Assembly: GCA_012719015.1 (NCBI GenBank)
Contig: JAAYBE010000246.1
Location: 1 to 6,547 of the forward strand
Direction: 5' to 3'
DNA: 6,547 bases
DNA from: Actinomycetota bacterium
GTDB taxonomy: Bacteria; Actinomycetota; Thermoleophilia; UBA2241
Under the pieces are notes generated by a model that was given only the letters and a program-made list of their open reading frames with translations, was not told where the DNA came from and did no database searches. A program made the translations under genes and the position numbers. Shown here piece after piece: positions 1 through 6,511 of this stretch (its first letter is position 1; the number at the start of each line of letters is the position of its first letter).

Positions 1-629
1 ACCTTATCGGCCAACACGGACGGGACTTTACCCTTGCCGGCCATGCCGAGAGAGGTCGCGTTGACCACCGTTCGCTGCCGGCCCACCACCTCCTCCGTCA
101 ACGCAGACAACGGCAGCCAGGAGCAGGTCGAGCCGGGCACGCCCGCCGTAATGAGCGCCGCCAGGCGCTCGGCCGCGGCGGGCGTGCGGTTGACCAGGGT
201 GAGCGGGCAGCCGAGGCGCGCCAGCGCCAGCGCGGCGGCACGCCCCGCCCCGCCGGCGCCGAACACCAGGGCGGGCTCGCCCTCCGGCGCGGCGCCGGCC
301 GCGGCGGCCAGCGCCGCGCGCACGCCCTCCACGTCGGTGTTGTAGCCGCGCAGGTCGTCGTCGTCGACGACGATCGTGTTCACGGCGGCGCAGAGGCGCG
401 CCTCCTCCGAGAGCTCGTCGAGGAAGGGGAGCACGGCGCCCTTGTGCGGGATCGTCACGTTGGCGCCGCGCAGCCCGAGCGCCGCCAGGCCGCGCACGGC
501 GGCGCCCACCTCGGCCGCCCGGACGGGCAGCGGCACGTAGACGTAGTCCAGCCCCAGGGCGGCGAAGGCCGCGTTGTGGAGCCGCGGCGAGAGCGAGTGC
601 GACACGGGGTCGCCGAGGATGCCGATCAC
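1..629 (-). CDS. aroE: Shikimate dehydrogenase (NADP+), 3'-truncated by window edge
   Basis: This enzyme reduces 3-dehydroshikimate to shikimate with NADPH in the cytoplasmic shikimate pathway to aromatic amino acids. Reading from the GTG at 629, about 209 residues are visible. The shikimate-binding SLSP lies at residues 12-15 and NVTIPHK at 57-63, with the expected catalytic Lys63. The YNTD motif ends in the partner Asp99. The Rossmann loop GAGGAGR spans 124-130, NRT (147-149) is typical of NADP preference, and NATSLGM lies at 190-196. The family is usually 270-290 residues, so the last 60-80 lie beyond the left edge. The start is uncertain: GTG 629 is the only standard start after the mltG stop, but it has no nearby Shine-Dalgarno. 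An in-frame ATC at 653-651 has one and would add eight residues (ending STR) that look like a normal AroE N-terminus. It is the last visible gene of the operon, 48 bases after mltG if GTG is used. Family identity is secure; the start is not. Confidence 0.95.
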   Translation of the reverse strand, partial: MIGILGDPVSHSLSPRLHNAAFAALGLDYVYVPLPVRAAEVGAAVRGLAALGLRGANVTIPHKGAVLPFLDELSEEARLCAAVNTIVVDDDDLRGYNTDVEGVRAALAAAAGAAPEGEPALVFGAGGAGRAAALALARLGCPLTLVNRTPAAAERLAALITAGVPGSTCSWLPLSALTEEVVGRQRTVVNATSLGMAGKGKVPSVLADK

Positions 630-654
630 GCGTGTGCTGCCGCCGACCGTGATG

Positions 655-662
655 CCCCCCTT
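655..662 (-). promoter_or_regulatory. Candidate Shine-Dalgarno for aroE
   Basis: On the minus strand the purine run AAGGGGGG ends one base before the ATC at 653-651; its AAGG core (662-659) is five bases from that ATC. The same core is 29 bases from the GTG at 629, which is too far for normal initiation. It is the only good ribosome-binding sequence in the mltG-aroE gap, so it bears on which codon starts aroE. It could also be a chance G-run in very GC-rich DNA. Confidence 0.45.
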
Positions 663-677
663 CGTCCGGCCGCCGCC

Positions 678-1862
678 CTATCCCCCGTTGGCGGCGGCCT
701 TGGCCTTGTCGACGAGGAACTGCTCGTACGTGGTGGAGAAGTAGTGGCGCCCGGTGCCGTCGTTACGGGCCACGTAGTACAGGTACTTGTCGTCGGTCGG
801 GTTGGCCGCGGCCTTGAGCGCCGCGAGGCCCGGGTTGGCGATGGGCGTGGGCGGCAGGCCGGCATGCTTGTAGGTGTTGTAGGGCGAGTCGACCTCGAGG
901 TCGTCGTAGGTGAGCGCGGGCTTCGTCTCGCCGAGGGCGTACTGGACGGTGGCGTCGATCTGCAGCAGCATGCCCTTGCGCAGGCGGTTCCAGATGACCG
1001 CCGCGACGACGGCCCGCTCGGCCGGGGCGCGTACCTCGCGGTCGATCATCGAGGCGATGATCACGACGTCGTACTCGGTGAGGTGGGCCGCCCGCGCCCT
1101 GGTCATGTCGACCTTGGCGAAGTAGGCGCGGAAGGTGTCGAGCTGGGTCTTCACGAAGCCCTTGGCCGACGCCTCGGCGGGCAGCACCTCGTAGGTCGCC
1201 GGGAACAGCAGGCCCTCCAGTGTCGTACCGCGCTTGTACCCCTGGAGCTCGAACCGCGGCGGGTGGTCACGGGCGACGGCGACGTACTGCTGCCGCGAGA
1301 CGCCGTGGAGGGTGTCGGCCACGATCGCGGCCGTCTGCTGCAGGGTGGACCCCTCCGGCACCGACACCTTGACGGTCGGCGGCTTGGCGCCGCGCAGGAG
1401 CCCGGCCACCAGGGAGTCGTACGGCTCGTTGACGCGCAGCGTGTACGTGCCGGGCATGAAGCGCGTGGCGTAGCCGTCGGCGTCGGCGCGGATCTCGAAG
1501 GCGCGGGCGTGCCTGACCACCCCCGCCTCCTCCAGCTTGAGAGCGATGGCCCGCAGACTGGAGCCCTCCTCGATCACGACCGTCACCTCGGCGCCCACCT
1601 CGCCGTCCGAGAAGTAGGCACGCGCGTAGCCGACCCCGGCCCCGATCACCAGCGCGAGGACCGCGACGAGCAGGTAGCCCAGCAGGTGCACCCGACGCCG
1701 GGGCGACCGCTCTTCGTGGCGTGTGCTGCGCCGGCGCTCGATGCCGAGCCGGCCGCGGTCCGGCTGGAACCGCGGCTCGTACCGGCGCCAGCCCTCGCCC
1801 GGCGGACGCTCACCGGTGAGCGGACGCGGTCTGCGCGTCGCCTCGTCAGGTCCCCTGTCCAT
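678..1862 (-). CDS. mltG: Endolytic murein transglycosylase MltG (YceG family)
   Basis: MltG cleaves nascent peptidoglycan glycan strands at the outer face of the membrane and is thought to set strand length by terminating elongation. The 394-residue product has a basic, probably disordered cytoplasmic N-terminus (about 1-57), one membrane helix (about 59-83), a LysM-like region, then the YceG catalytic domain. Family signatures are EGLLFPATYE (216-225), ASMIDREV (270-277), NRLRKGM (292-298), SPYNTYKHAGLPP (326-338) and IANPG (341-345). In ASMIDREV the Glu at 276 matches the invariant acidic residue of the family, while the first acidic position is Asp rather than the usual Glu; actinobacterial homologues vary there too. 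The ATG at 1862 was chosen because AGGA (1872-1869) lies six bases upstream and because it overlaps the end of ruvX by only 17 bases. Longer in-frame starts up to 2051 would add 63 low-complexity residues lying entirely over ruvX. The stop is TAG. Confidence 0.95.
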   Translation of the reverse strand: MDRGPDEATRRPRPLTGERPPGEGWRRYEPRFQPDRGRLGIERRRSTRHEERSPRRRVHLLGYLLVAVLALVIGAGVGYARAYFSDGEVGAEVTVVIEEGSSLRAIALKLEEAGVVRHARAFEIRADADGYATRFMPGTYTLRVNEPYDSLVAGLLRGAKPPTVKVSVPEGSTLQQTAAIVADTLHGVSRQQYVAVARDHPPRFELQGYKRGTTLEGLLFPATYEVLPAEASAKGFVKTQLDTFRAYFAKVDMTRARAAHLTEYDVVIIASMIDREVRAPAERAVVAAVIWNRLRKGMLLQIDATVQYALGETKPALTYDDLEVDSPYNTYKHAGLPPTPIANPGLAALKAAANPTDDKYLYYVARNDGTGRHYFSTTYEQFLVDKAKAAANGG

Positions 1863-2241
1863 GCACCGTCCTGAGATAGTCCTCGAGGAGCGTCGCCGCG
1901 GCGCGCGCGTCGCGACCGGCCACCCCGCCGCGCTGGTCGGCGAGCTTGGTGGTGTAGCGTTCGTCGAACAGCTCGACGGGGACCTCGACGGCTGCGGAGA
2001 GGCGCGCCGCGAACGCCCTGGCGGAGCGCGCCTGCCCGTGCTCCCCGCCACCGAGTGACCGGGGCAAGCCTACCACGATGCGCTCCGGGCATTCGGCCGC
2101 CAGGATCGCCAGCAGCGCCGCGAACCCCGCCGCCGAGCCGACCCGTTCGACCACACCGAGCGGCCGCGCGATCGTCCCCGTCGGGTCGCTCACCGCGACG
2201 CCGGTGCGGGCGGGGCCGTGGTCGAGCGCGACGAGCTTCAC
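1846..2241 (-). CDS. ruvX: YqgF/RuvX-family RNase H-like nuclease (putative Holliday junction resolvase; pre-16S rRNA processing)
   Basis: This 131-residue protein belongs to the YqgF (RuvX) family, which has an RNase H fold. The family is annotated as a Holliday junction resolvase, and the E. coli member is linked to 16S rRNA 5'-end maturation. Visible family motifs are LDHGPARTGVAVSDP (6-20) with the catalytic-position Asp7, VVGLP (56-60) followed by a GGGEHGQA turn, DERYTT (93-98), and RDARAAATLLEDYL (110-123) with the C-terminal Asp111. His8 stands where Tyr, Leu or Trp is more usual, a mild change. The length is normal for the family (130-150). The start is GTG at 2241, sharing the four bases GTGA with the alaS stop, and only a weak GGCGGA lies upstream, so translation is probably coupled to alaS. 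The alaS-ruvX-mltG order supports the call. Confidence 0.93.
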   Translation of the reverse strand: MKLVALDHGPARTGVAVSDPTGTIARPLGVVERVGSAAGFAALLAILAAECPERIVVGLPRSLGGGEHGQARSARAFAARLSAAVEVPVELFDERYTTKLADQRGGVAGRDARAAATLLEDYLRTVHGQGT

Positions 2242-4886
2242 TCCGCCGCGCCGCCGCCCGCGCCGCCGAGGACCTCCCTGACGGCGGCGACGCCCGCCTC
2301 GAGCGCGGCGCCGATCCCCTGCACGCGGGTCCCGCCGCCGCGCGCCAGCGTGGGCTTGCCGCCGCCCTTGCCCTCGATCGCCGGCGCCAGGGCCTTCATC
2401 ACGTCGCCGGCCTTGACCCCGCGGCCGACGGCGGCGTCGCCGGCCGCCACCACGGCGGCCACGCGGCCGTCGACCTCGGCGACCAGCAGCGCCACGCAGT
2501 CGGGCCGCCGGGCGCGGATCTCGTCGGCGAGGGTGAGCAGCTCGTCGGCCGCCTCGACCGACGGCTGCGCCGCGATCACCGGCAGGCCCTCGACGTCGGT
2601 GAGCTGGGCGAGCACCTCGTCCAGGCGGCCGCGCACCTCGACGCTGTGCGCCTTCTTCATCGCCCGCTGGAGCGCCTCGCGCTCCGCCGCGAGCTTGCGG
2701 ACCGCGGGGCCCACCTGGTCGGGCTTCACATTGAGGTCGTCGGCGAGGGCGCGCCAGTCTCCCTCGAGCGCGCGGTAGTGCTCGATCGCCGCCGCCGAGG
2801 TGATCGCCTCGATGCGGCGCGTGTTGGCGCCCACCGACTGGCTGGCGGTGATCTTGAAGAGGCCGATCTGTGAGGTCGAGGAGACGTGGGTACCCCCGCA
2901 GAGCTCGCGGCTGAAGTCGTCGATCTCGAGCACGCGCACGAACTCGCCGTACTTCTCCTCGAAGAACGCCAGCGCGCCGATCTCGGCCGCGTACTCACGC
3001 GTGGTCACGAACGGCCGCACCGCGTGGTTCTCGACGATGCGCCGGTTGACCAGGTCCTCGATCTGACGGAGCTGCTCCTGTGTCGGCGCCTGGCGGACGG
3101 AGAAGTCGAAGCGCAGCCGCTCCGGACGCACCATCGAGCCGCCCTGGCGCACGTGCTCGCCGAGCACGATCCGCAGGGCGTTGTGCAGCAGATGGGTGGC
3201 GGTGTGGTTGCAGGCCGTCTGGTGCCGGCTCACGGTGTTCACCATCGCCTTGGCGCGCTCCCCCCGCACGACCTCGCCCTCGACGGGGCGCGCGACCACG
3301 ACCTGGTCGTTCTCGAACCTGACGACGTCCTCCACCTCGAGCTTGCCGGAGTCGGTGTGGATCCAGCCGGTGTCGGCCACCTGGCCGCCGCCCTCCGCGT
3401 AGAAGGGCGACTCGGCGAGCTTGACGGCCATGCGGCCGTCGCCGAGCTCGCCCAGGGCCCGCACCACGGTGTAGACCTCGAGGCGCTCGTAGCCGACGAA
3501 CTCGGCCGGCACCTCGGTATGGCGCCGCTGGAAGTCCTCGACCTCGCCGGGGCCGGAGGCGAACGTGCCCTCCTTCTGGCCGGCGCGGGCGCGCTCGCGC
3601 TGCGCCTCCATGAGGCGGCCGAAGCGCTCCTCGTCCACCGTCATCTCCCGCTCGGCGGCGATCTCGCGCGTGAGGTCGAAGGGGAAGCCGTAGGTGTCGT
3701 GCAGCTCGAAGGCCACCTCGGCCGGCAGCTCCGTGCCCGCGTCGTGGGCGCGGCGCAGCGCCTCGTCGAGGATCCCCAGGCCCTGGTCGAGCGTGCGGCG
3801 GAAGCGGACCTCCTCCTCCTCGACCACGCGGTGGATCTCGGGCCGCGCCTCGACGAGCGCCGGGTAGGCCGGCCCCATCTGCTCGACCACCAGGTCGGTG
3901 AGCGTGGCCAGGACCGGCCTCTCGACCCCGATCGCCACGGCCTGCTGCACGGCGCGGCGGATGATGCGCCGCAGCACGTACCCGCGGCCGTCGTTGCCCG
4001 GCAGCACGCCGTCCATGACGAGGAAGGCGGCGCCGCGCGTGTGCTCGGCCATGGTGCGCAGGGCGCGGACCACGGCCGGCGAGGCGTCCGGCTCGACGCC
4101 GGCCAGCTCCGCACCCCGCTCGACCAGCGGCCTGAACAGGTCGGTCTCGAACACGTTGGTCACGCCCTGGCTGATGCCGGCGATGCGCTCCAGCCCCATG
4201 CCGGTGTCGATGCTGCCCCTGGGCAGCGGCGTGAGACGGCCGGCCTCGTCCATGTCGTACTGGACGAACACCAGGTTCCAGTACTCGAGGTAGCGGTCGC
4301 AGTCGCAGCCCGGCGCGCAGGCCGGGTCGCCGCAGCCCACCTCGGGGCCGAAGTCGTAGTACAGCTCCGAGCACGGCCCGCAGGGACCCGTGGGCCCGGC
4401 CGGTCCCCAGAAGTTGTCGCCGCGGCCGAGGCGCACGATGCGGTCGTCGGTGAAGCCGTGCGACTTCCAGAGCTCCACCGCCTCCTCGTCAGCCGGCACC
4501 TGGTCGTCGCCGCCGTACACGCTCACCCAGAGCCTCTCGCGCGGCAGCCCGAGCTCGGCCGAGAGCTCCAGCGCCCAGGCGATCGCCTCGGCCTTGAAGT
4601 AGTCCCCGAACGAGAAGTTGCCCAGCATCTCGAAGAACGTGAGATGCCGCGCCGTCTTGCCCACGTTCTCCACGTCCGAGGTGCGGAACGTGCGCTGGCA
4701 GGTGGTGATGCGCTTCGCCGGCGGGGTCTCGACGCCGAGGAAGTAGCGTTTGTACTGCTGCATCCCGGCGGTGGTGAACAGCACGCTGGTGTCGCCGGCG
4801 GGCACGAGCCCGGCCGGCTCGCCCACCAGATGCCCGCGGGCGACGAAGAACTCTCGATACAGGTCACGGATGTCGGCGGCGTTCAC
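2238..4886 (-). CDS. alaS: Alanyl-tRNA synthetase
   Basis: This enzyme charges tRNA-Ala with alanine and clears mischarged Ser/Gly-tRNA-Ala. At 882 residues it is a full-length bacterial AlaS. The class II core is at about 1-250, with FRTSDVENVGK (67-77) running into HLTFFEMLGNFSFGDYF (81-97) and motif 3 GMGLERI (229-235). A four-cysteine insertion (Cys185, 190, 194, 196) follows GPCGPCSE and probably binds zinc. A tRNA-recognition helical region follows. The editing domain carries HTATH (His561, His565) and CGGTH (Cys663, His667), the complete set of metal ligands expected for a working editing site. The C-terminal C-Ala region has GKGGGKPTLARGGG (839-852). The start is GTG at 4886, with GAGAGG (4898-4893) six bases upstream. 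It lies 37 bases after the sigma factor gene; that gap shows no hairpin or convincing promoter, so alaS is probably co-transcribed with it. The stop overlaps the ruvX start. Confidence 0.98.
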   Translation of the reverse strand: MNAADIRDLYREFFVARGHLVGEPAGLVPAGDTSVLFTTAGMQQYKRYFLGVETPPAKRITTCQRTFRTSDVENVGKTARHLTFFEMLGNFSFGDYFKAEAIAWALELSAELGLPRERLWVSVYGGDDQVPADEEAVELWKSHGFTDDRIVRLGRGDNFWGPAGPTGPCGPCSELYYDFGPEVGCGDPACAPGCDCDRYLEYWNLVFVQYDMDEAGRLTPLPRGSIDTGMGLERIAGISQGVTNVFETDLFRPLVERGAELAGVEPDASPAVVRALRTMAEHTRGAAFLVMDGVLPGNDGRGYVLRRIIRRAVQQAVAIGVERPVLATLTDLVVEQMGPAYPALVEARPEIHRVVEEEEVRFRRTLDQGLGILDEALRRAHDAGTELPAEVAFELHDTYGFPFDLTREIAAEREMTVDEERFGRLMEAQRERARAGQKEGTFASGPGEVEDFQRRHTEVPAEFVGYERLEVYTVVRALGELGDGRMAVKLAESPFYAEGGGQVADTGWIHTDSGKLEVEDVVRFENDQVVVARPVEGEVVRGERAKAMVNTVSRHQTACNHTATHLLHNALRIVLGEHVRQGGSMVRPERLRFDFSVRQAPTQEQLRQIEDLVNRRIVENHAVRPFVTTREYAAEIGALAFFEEKYGEFVRVLEIDDFSRELCGGTHVSSTSQIGLFKITASQSVGANTRRIEAITSAAAIEHYRALEGDWRALADDLNVKPDQVGPAVRKLAAEREALQRAMKKAHSVEVRGRLDEVLAQLTDVEGLPVIAAQPSVEAADELLTLADEIRARRPDCVALLVAEVDGRVAAVVAAGDAAVGRGVKAGDVMKALAPAIEGKGGGKPTLARGGGTRVQGIGAALEAGVAAVREVLGGAGGGAAE

Positions 4887-4923
4887 TGCAGGCCTCTCGT
4901 GGTGATGGGTGTGCGGACGGCCG

Positions 4924-5853
4924 TCAGCGCTCGCCGTCGGGCGAGCGCGGCGGCAGCGGGTTGTCGAGATCGCCGATCTCCTCCCGCAGCTTCTCGAGCG
5001 AGCGCCTGATGAGGCGCGAGACGTGCATCTGCGATATCCCCACCCGCTCGGCGATCTGACTCTGGGTGAGCCCCTCGAAGAAGCGTAGATGGAGGATGTA
5101 GCGCTCGCGCTTGTCGAGCTTGGCGAAGCCGCCGGCGAGCGTCGTCCGGTCCTCCATCGTGTCGTACGCCTCCTCCTCGCCGCCGAGGTAGTCGATCAGG
5201 CCGGCGTCCTCCTCGCCCGACTGGCCGTCGGGGGACGCCTGCAGCGAGATGGAGTTGTACGCCTGGCTGGTCTCGAGCGCCTCGAGCACCTGCTCGGGGG
5301 TCGCGTTGGCGGCCTCGGCGAGCTCGTTGATGGTCGGCGCGCGCTGCAGCTTGGGCACCAGCTCGTCGATCACCTTGTTGAGGCGGATGTTGAGCTCCTG
5401 CAGCCCGCGCGGCACGCGCACCGACCAGCCCTTGTCGCGGAAGTAGCGCTTGATCTCGCCGACGATGTTGGGCGTGGCGTAGGTGGTGAGCTCCACGCCC
5501 CGGGAGAGGTCGAAGCGGTCGATCGCCTTGATGAGGCCGATGGAGCCGACCTGGACGAGGTCGTCGAACTGCTCGCCGCGCGAGGCGTACCGGCGCGCCA
5601 GCGAGCGCACCAGCGGCAGGTACATGGTGATGAGCTCGTCGCGCGCCTTGCGGTCGCCGTGCAGATGGTAGCGCCGCAGCAGGTACTGGTCCCGCCGGTC
5701 GGCATCGGCCCTGCCGCGACGTCTCCCGGCGGGGGCGCTCCCGCTCCCGCCGGCCTGCGCGTCCTCCGCCTCCCCCGGATCCTGCGCGGGGACGCCGGGC
5801 GGCGTCTTCAGGTCGAGCGGGTCGTTGGCGCTTCTGTCCTCGCGGCTGCTCAC
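4924..5853 (-). CDS. Alternative RNA polymerase sigma factor, SigB/SigF/SigG group
   Basis: This is a sigma-70 family group 3 factor that would direct RNA polymerase to a stress or developmental regulon. The 309-residue product begins with about 50 residues of acidic, Pro/Gly/Ala-rich, probably unstructured sequence. Region 2 spans about 72-149: LITMYLPLVRSLARRYA is 2.1, DDLVQVGSIGLIKAIDRFD (97-115) is the core-binding 2.2, and TTYATPNIVGEIKRYFRDKGW (starting at 123) is 2.3-2.4, followed by VRVPR. Region 3 is about 150-205. Region 4 is about 243-292, with a helix-turn-helix from LTQSQIAERVGISQMHVSR (262-280) into SLEKLREEIG. The GTG at 5853 was chosen because it shares the GTGA overlap with the upstream stop. 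The longer frame to 5964 would overlap the upstream gene by 115 bases and has an Arg/Pro/Gly-rich shadow-like extension. No strong Shine-Dalgarno is visible, which fits translational coupling to the RsbW-like gene. Which member (B, F or G) cannot be told from sequence alone, so no symbol is given. Confidence 0.93.
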   Translation of the reverse strand: MSSREDRSANDPLDLKTPPGVPAQDPGEAEDAQAGGSGSAPAGRRRGRADADRRDQYLLRRYHLHGDRKARDELITMYLPLVRSLARRYASRGEQFDDLVQVGSIGLIKAIDRFDLSRGVELTTYATPNIVGEIKRYFRDKGWSVRVPRGLQELNIRLNKVIDELVPKLQRAPTINELAEAANATPEQVLEALETSQAYNSISLQASPDGQSGEEDAGLIDYLGGEEEAYDTMEDRTTLAGGFAKLDKRERYILHLRFFEGLTQSQIAERVGISQMHVSRLIRRSLEKLREEIGDLDNPLPPRSPDGER

Positions 5854-6242
5854 GGCGCCGGCTTCGTCCGATGCTTGACGATGACCACCCGGAAGCCGTC
5901 GCCGTCCTCCTCCACCACGACCTCGTCGGCGAGGCGGCGCAGCAGGAGGCAGAGGTCGATGCATCCGCCGGGGGTGTCCGCGACCTGGTCGCGGAGCCTC
6001 TGCGAGCGGAAGCCGCCGGCGGTGATGCGCAGCGACGACTCATCGACCAGGCAGACGAGCCGGAAGTCGGTGAGGTCCTCGGCGCCCAGCGCCGCCTCGA
6101 GCAGACGGTCGGTGGCGAGGAAGAGGTCGTCGACGTCGTCCAGCGACAGGTCGAGACGCGCGCCCAGCCCGCCCAGCACCAGGCGCACCGTGGGTAGCGC
6201 GCTCAGCGAGGCCGGGACCTCGAGGGTGATCCTCTCAGTCAT
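5850..6242 (-). CDS. RsbW-like GHKL-fold regulator, probable partner of the adjacent sigma factor
   Basis: The 130-residue protein has the size and pattern of an RsbW/SpoIIAB-type domain. The N-terminal strand TERITLEVPASLSALPTVR resembles the family opening, a helix follows at about 33-52, and the C-terminal section GGCIDLCLLLRRLADEVVVE (92-111) matches the GRGL..I..L.DEV segment, ending in strand FRVVIVK (117-123). Known relatives bind and inhibit a SigB/SigF-type sigma factor and phosphorylate an anti-anti-sigma protein. Here the ATP-site motifs look eroded. At the N-box (about 42-52, LATDRLLEAAL) the usual Glu-x-x-x-Asn is not seen, and the expected DxGxG is replaced by TAGGF (74-78). It may therefore bind the sigma factor without kinase activity. 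ATG start with GAGG (6250-6247) four bases upstream; it begins six bases after the stop of the small membrane protein gene, and its stop overlaps the sigma factor start. The partner role is inferred from context; the fold call is moderate. Confidence 0.75.
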   Translation of the reverse strand: MTERITLEVPASLSALPTVRLVLGGLGARLDLSLDDVDDLFLATDRLLEAALGAEDLTDFRLVCLVDESSLRITAGGFRSQRLRDQVADTPGGCIDLCLLLRRLADEVVVEEDGDGFRVVIVKHRTKPAP

Positions 6243-6248
6243 GGCGCC

Positions 6249-6509
6249 TCAGGCTTCGGGCGGCGATCCGGCGGCGAGCAACTGCCGAGCGAACTCCTCG
6301 TCGCGGCGGCGGGCCGCCGTCTTGCCGTCCTCGATGGCCTTGACGGCCCGTTCCCTGGTCTCGTCGGCCCAGCGCATGACGTCGCCCGGCAGGCTGCGCA
6401 CGATGTCGAGGTAGCCCTCGCCGGTGCGGGCCCGCCGTGAGCGGACGTAGTAGGTGAGCGCGACGCCGGCCACGGCGCCGCCGACGATCAATCTCGTGGA
6501 AAGACCCAT
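6249..6509 (-). CDS. Small membrane-anchored protein of unknown function
   Basis: This is an 86-residue protein with one predicted N-terminal membrane helix (about 6-22, IVGGAVAGVALTYYV) followed by a basic stop-transfer patch RSRRAR (23-28). A charged, probably helical cytoplasmic tail runs from about 32 to 80 with alternating acidic and basic residues (DETRERAVKAIEDGKTAARRRDEE). I do not recognise a specific family. In shape it resembles YtxH-like proteins and the small single-helix proteins (DUF6167 type) commonly encoded just upstream of alaS in other actinobacteria; that is a positional analogy, not a motif match. ATG start with GAGGG (6521-6517) seven bases upstream. G/C-ending codons throughout and the good ribosome-binding site support it as a real gene. 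No function is claimed. Confidence 0.8.
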   Translation of the reverse strand: MGLSTRLIVGGAVAGVALTYYVRSRRARTGEGYLDIVRSLPGDVMRWADETRERAVKAIEDGKTAARRRDEEFARQLLAAGSPPEA

Positions 6510-6511
6510 GT

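Noticed and set aside
630..680. Readthrough of the mltG TAG into aroE, giving an MltG-AroE fusion
   Set aside because: The two genes happen to share a frame across the stop, but an extracytoplasmic transglycosylase joined to a cytoplasmic dehydrogenase makes no sense. A shared frame is expected by chance one time in three, and nothing around the TAG suggests recoding.
444..1874. Long plus-strand open frame (476 codons) opposite mltG
   Set aside because: It is antisense to a gene with clear family motifs. Its product is rich in Arg, Gly, Val, His and Asp with no recognisable domain, as expected when G/C-ending codons remove stops on the opposite strand.
4887..4923. Promoter or terminator between the sigma factor gene and alaS
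   Set aside because: The 37 bases show no stem-loop with a T-run and no convincing -35/-10 pair; only the alaS Shine-Dalgarno is evident.
2886..5009. Long plus-strand open frame (707 codons) opposite alaS
   Set aside because: It mirrors the alaS codons in antisense, has low-complexity composition and no domain, and no ribosome-binding site or operon context supports it.
5854..5964. N-terminal extension of the sigma factor to an upstream ATG
   Set aside because: It would overlap the RsbW-like gene by 115 bases, encodes an Arg/Pro/Gly-rich stretch, and the GTGA overlap gives a natural start at 5853.
4883..6043. Minus-strand open frame of 386 codons overlapping the sigma factor gene in another frame
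   Set aside because: The product is an Arg/Ala/Pro/Gly-rich out-of-frame translation; the sigma factor frame carries all the conserved regions.
5089..6414. Plus-strand open frame (441 codons) opposite the sigma factor and RsbW-like genes
   Set aside because: It spans two well-supported minus-strand genes, and its composition changes abruptly midway where the underlying sense frame changes, which marks it as a shadow.
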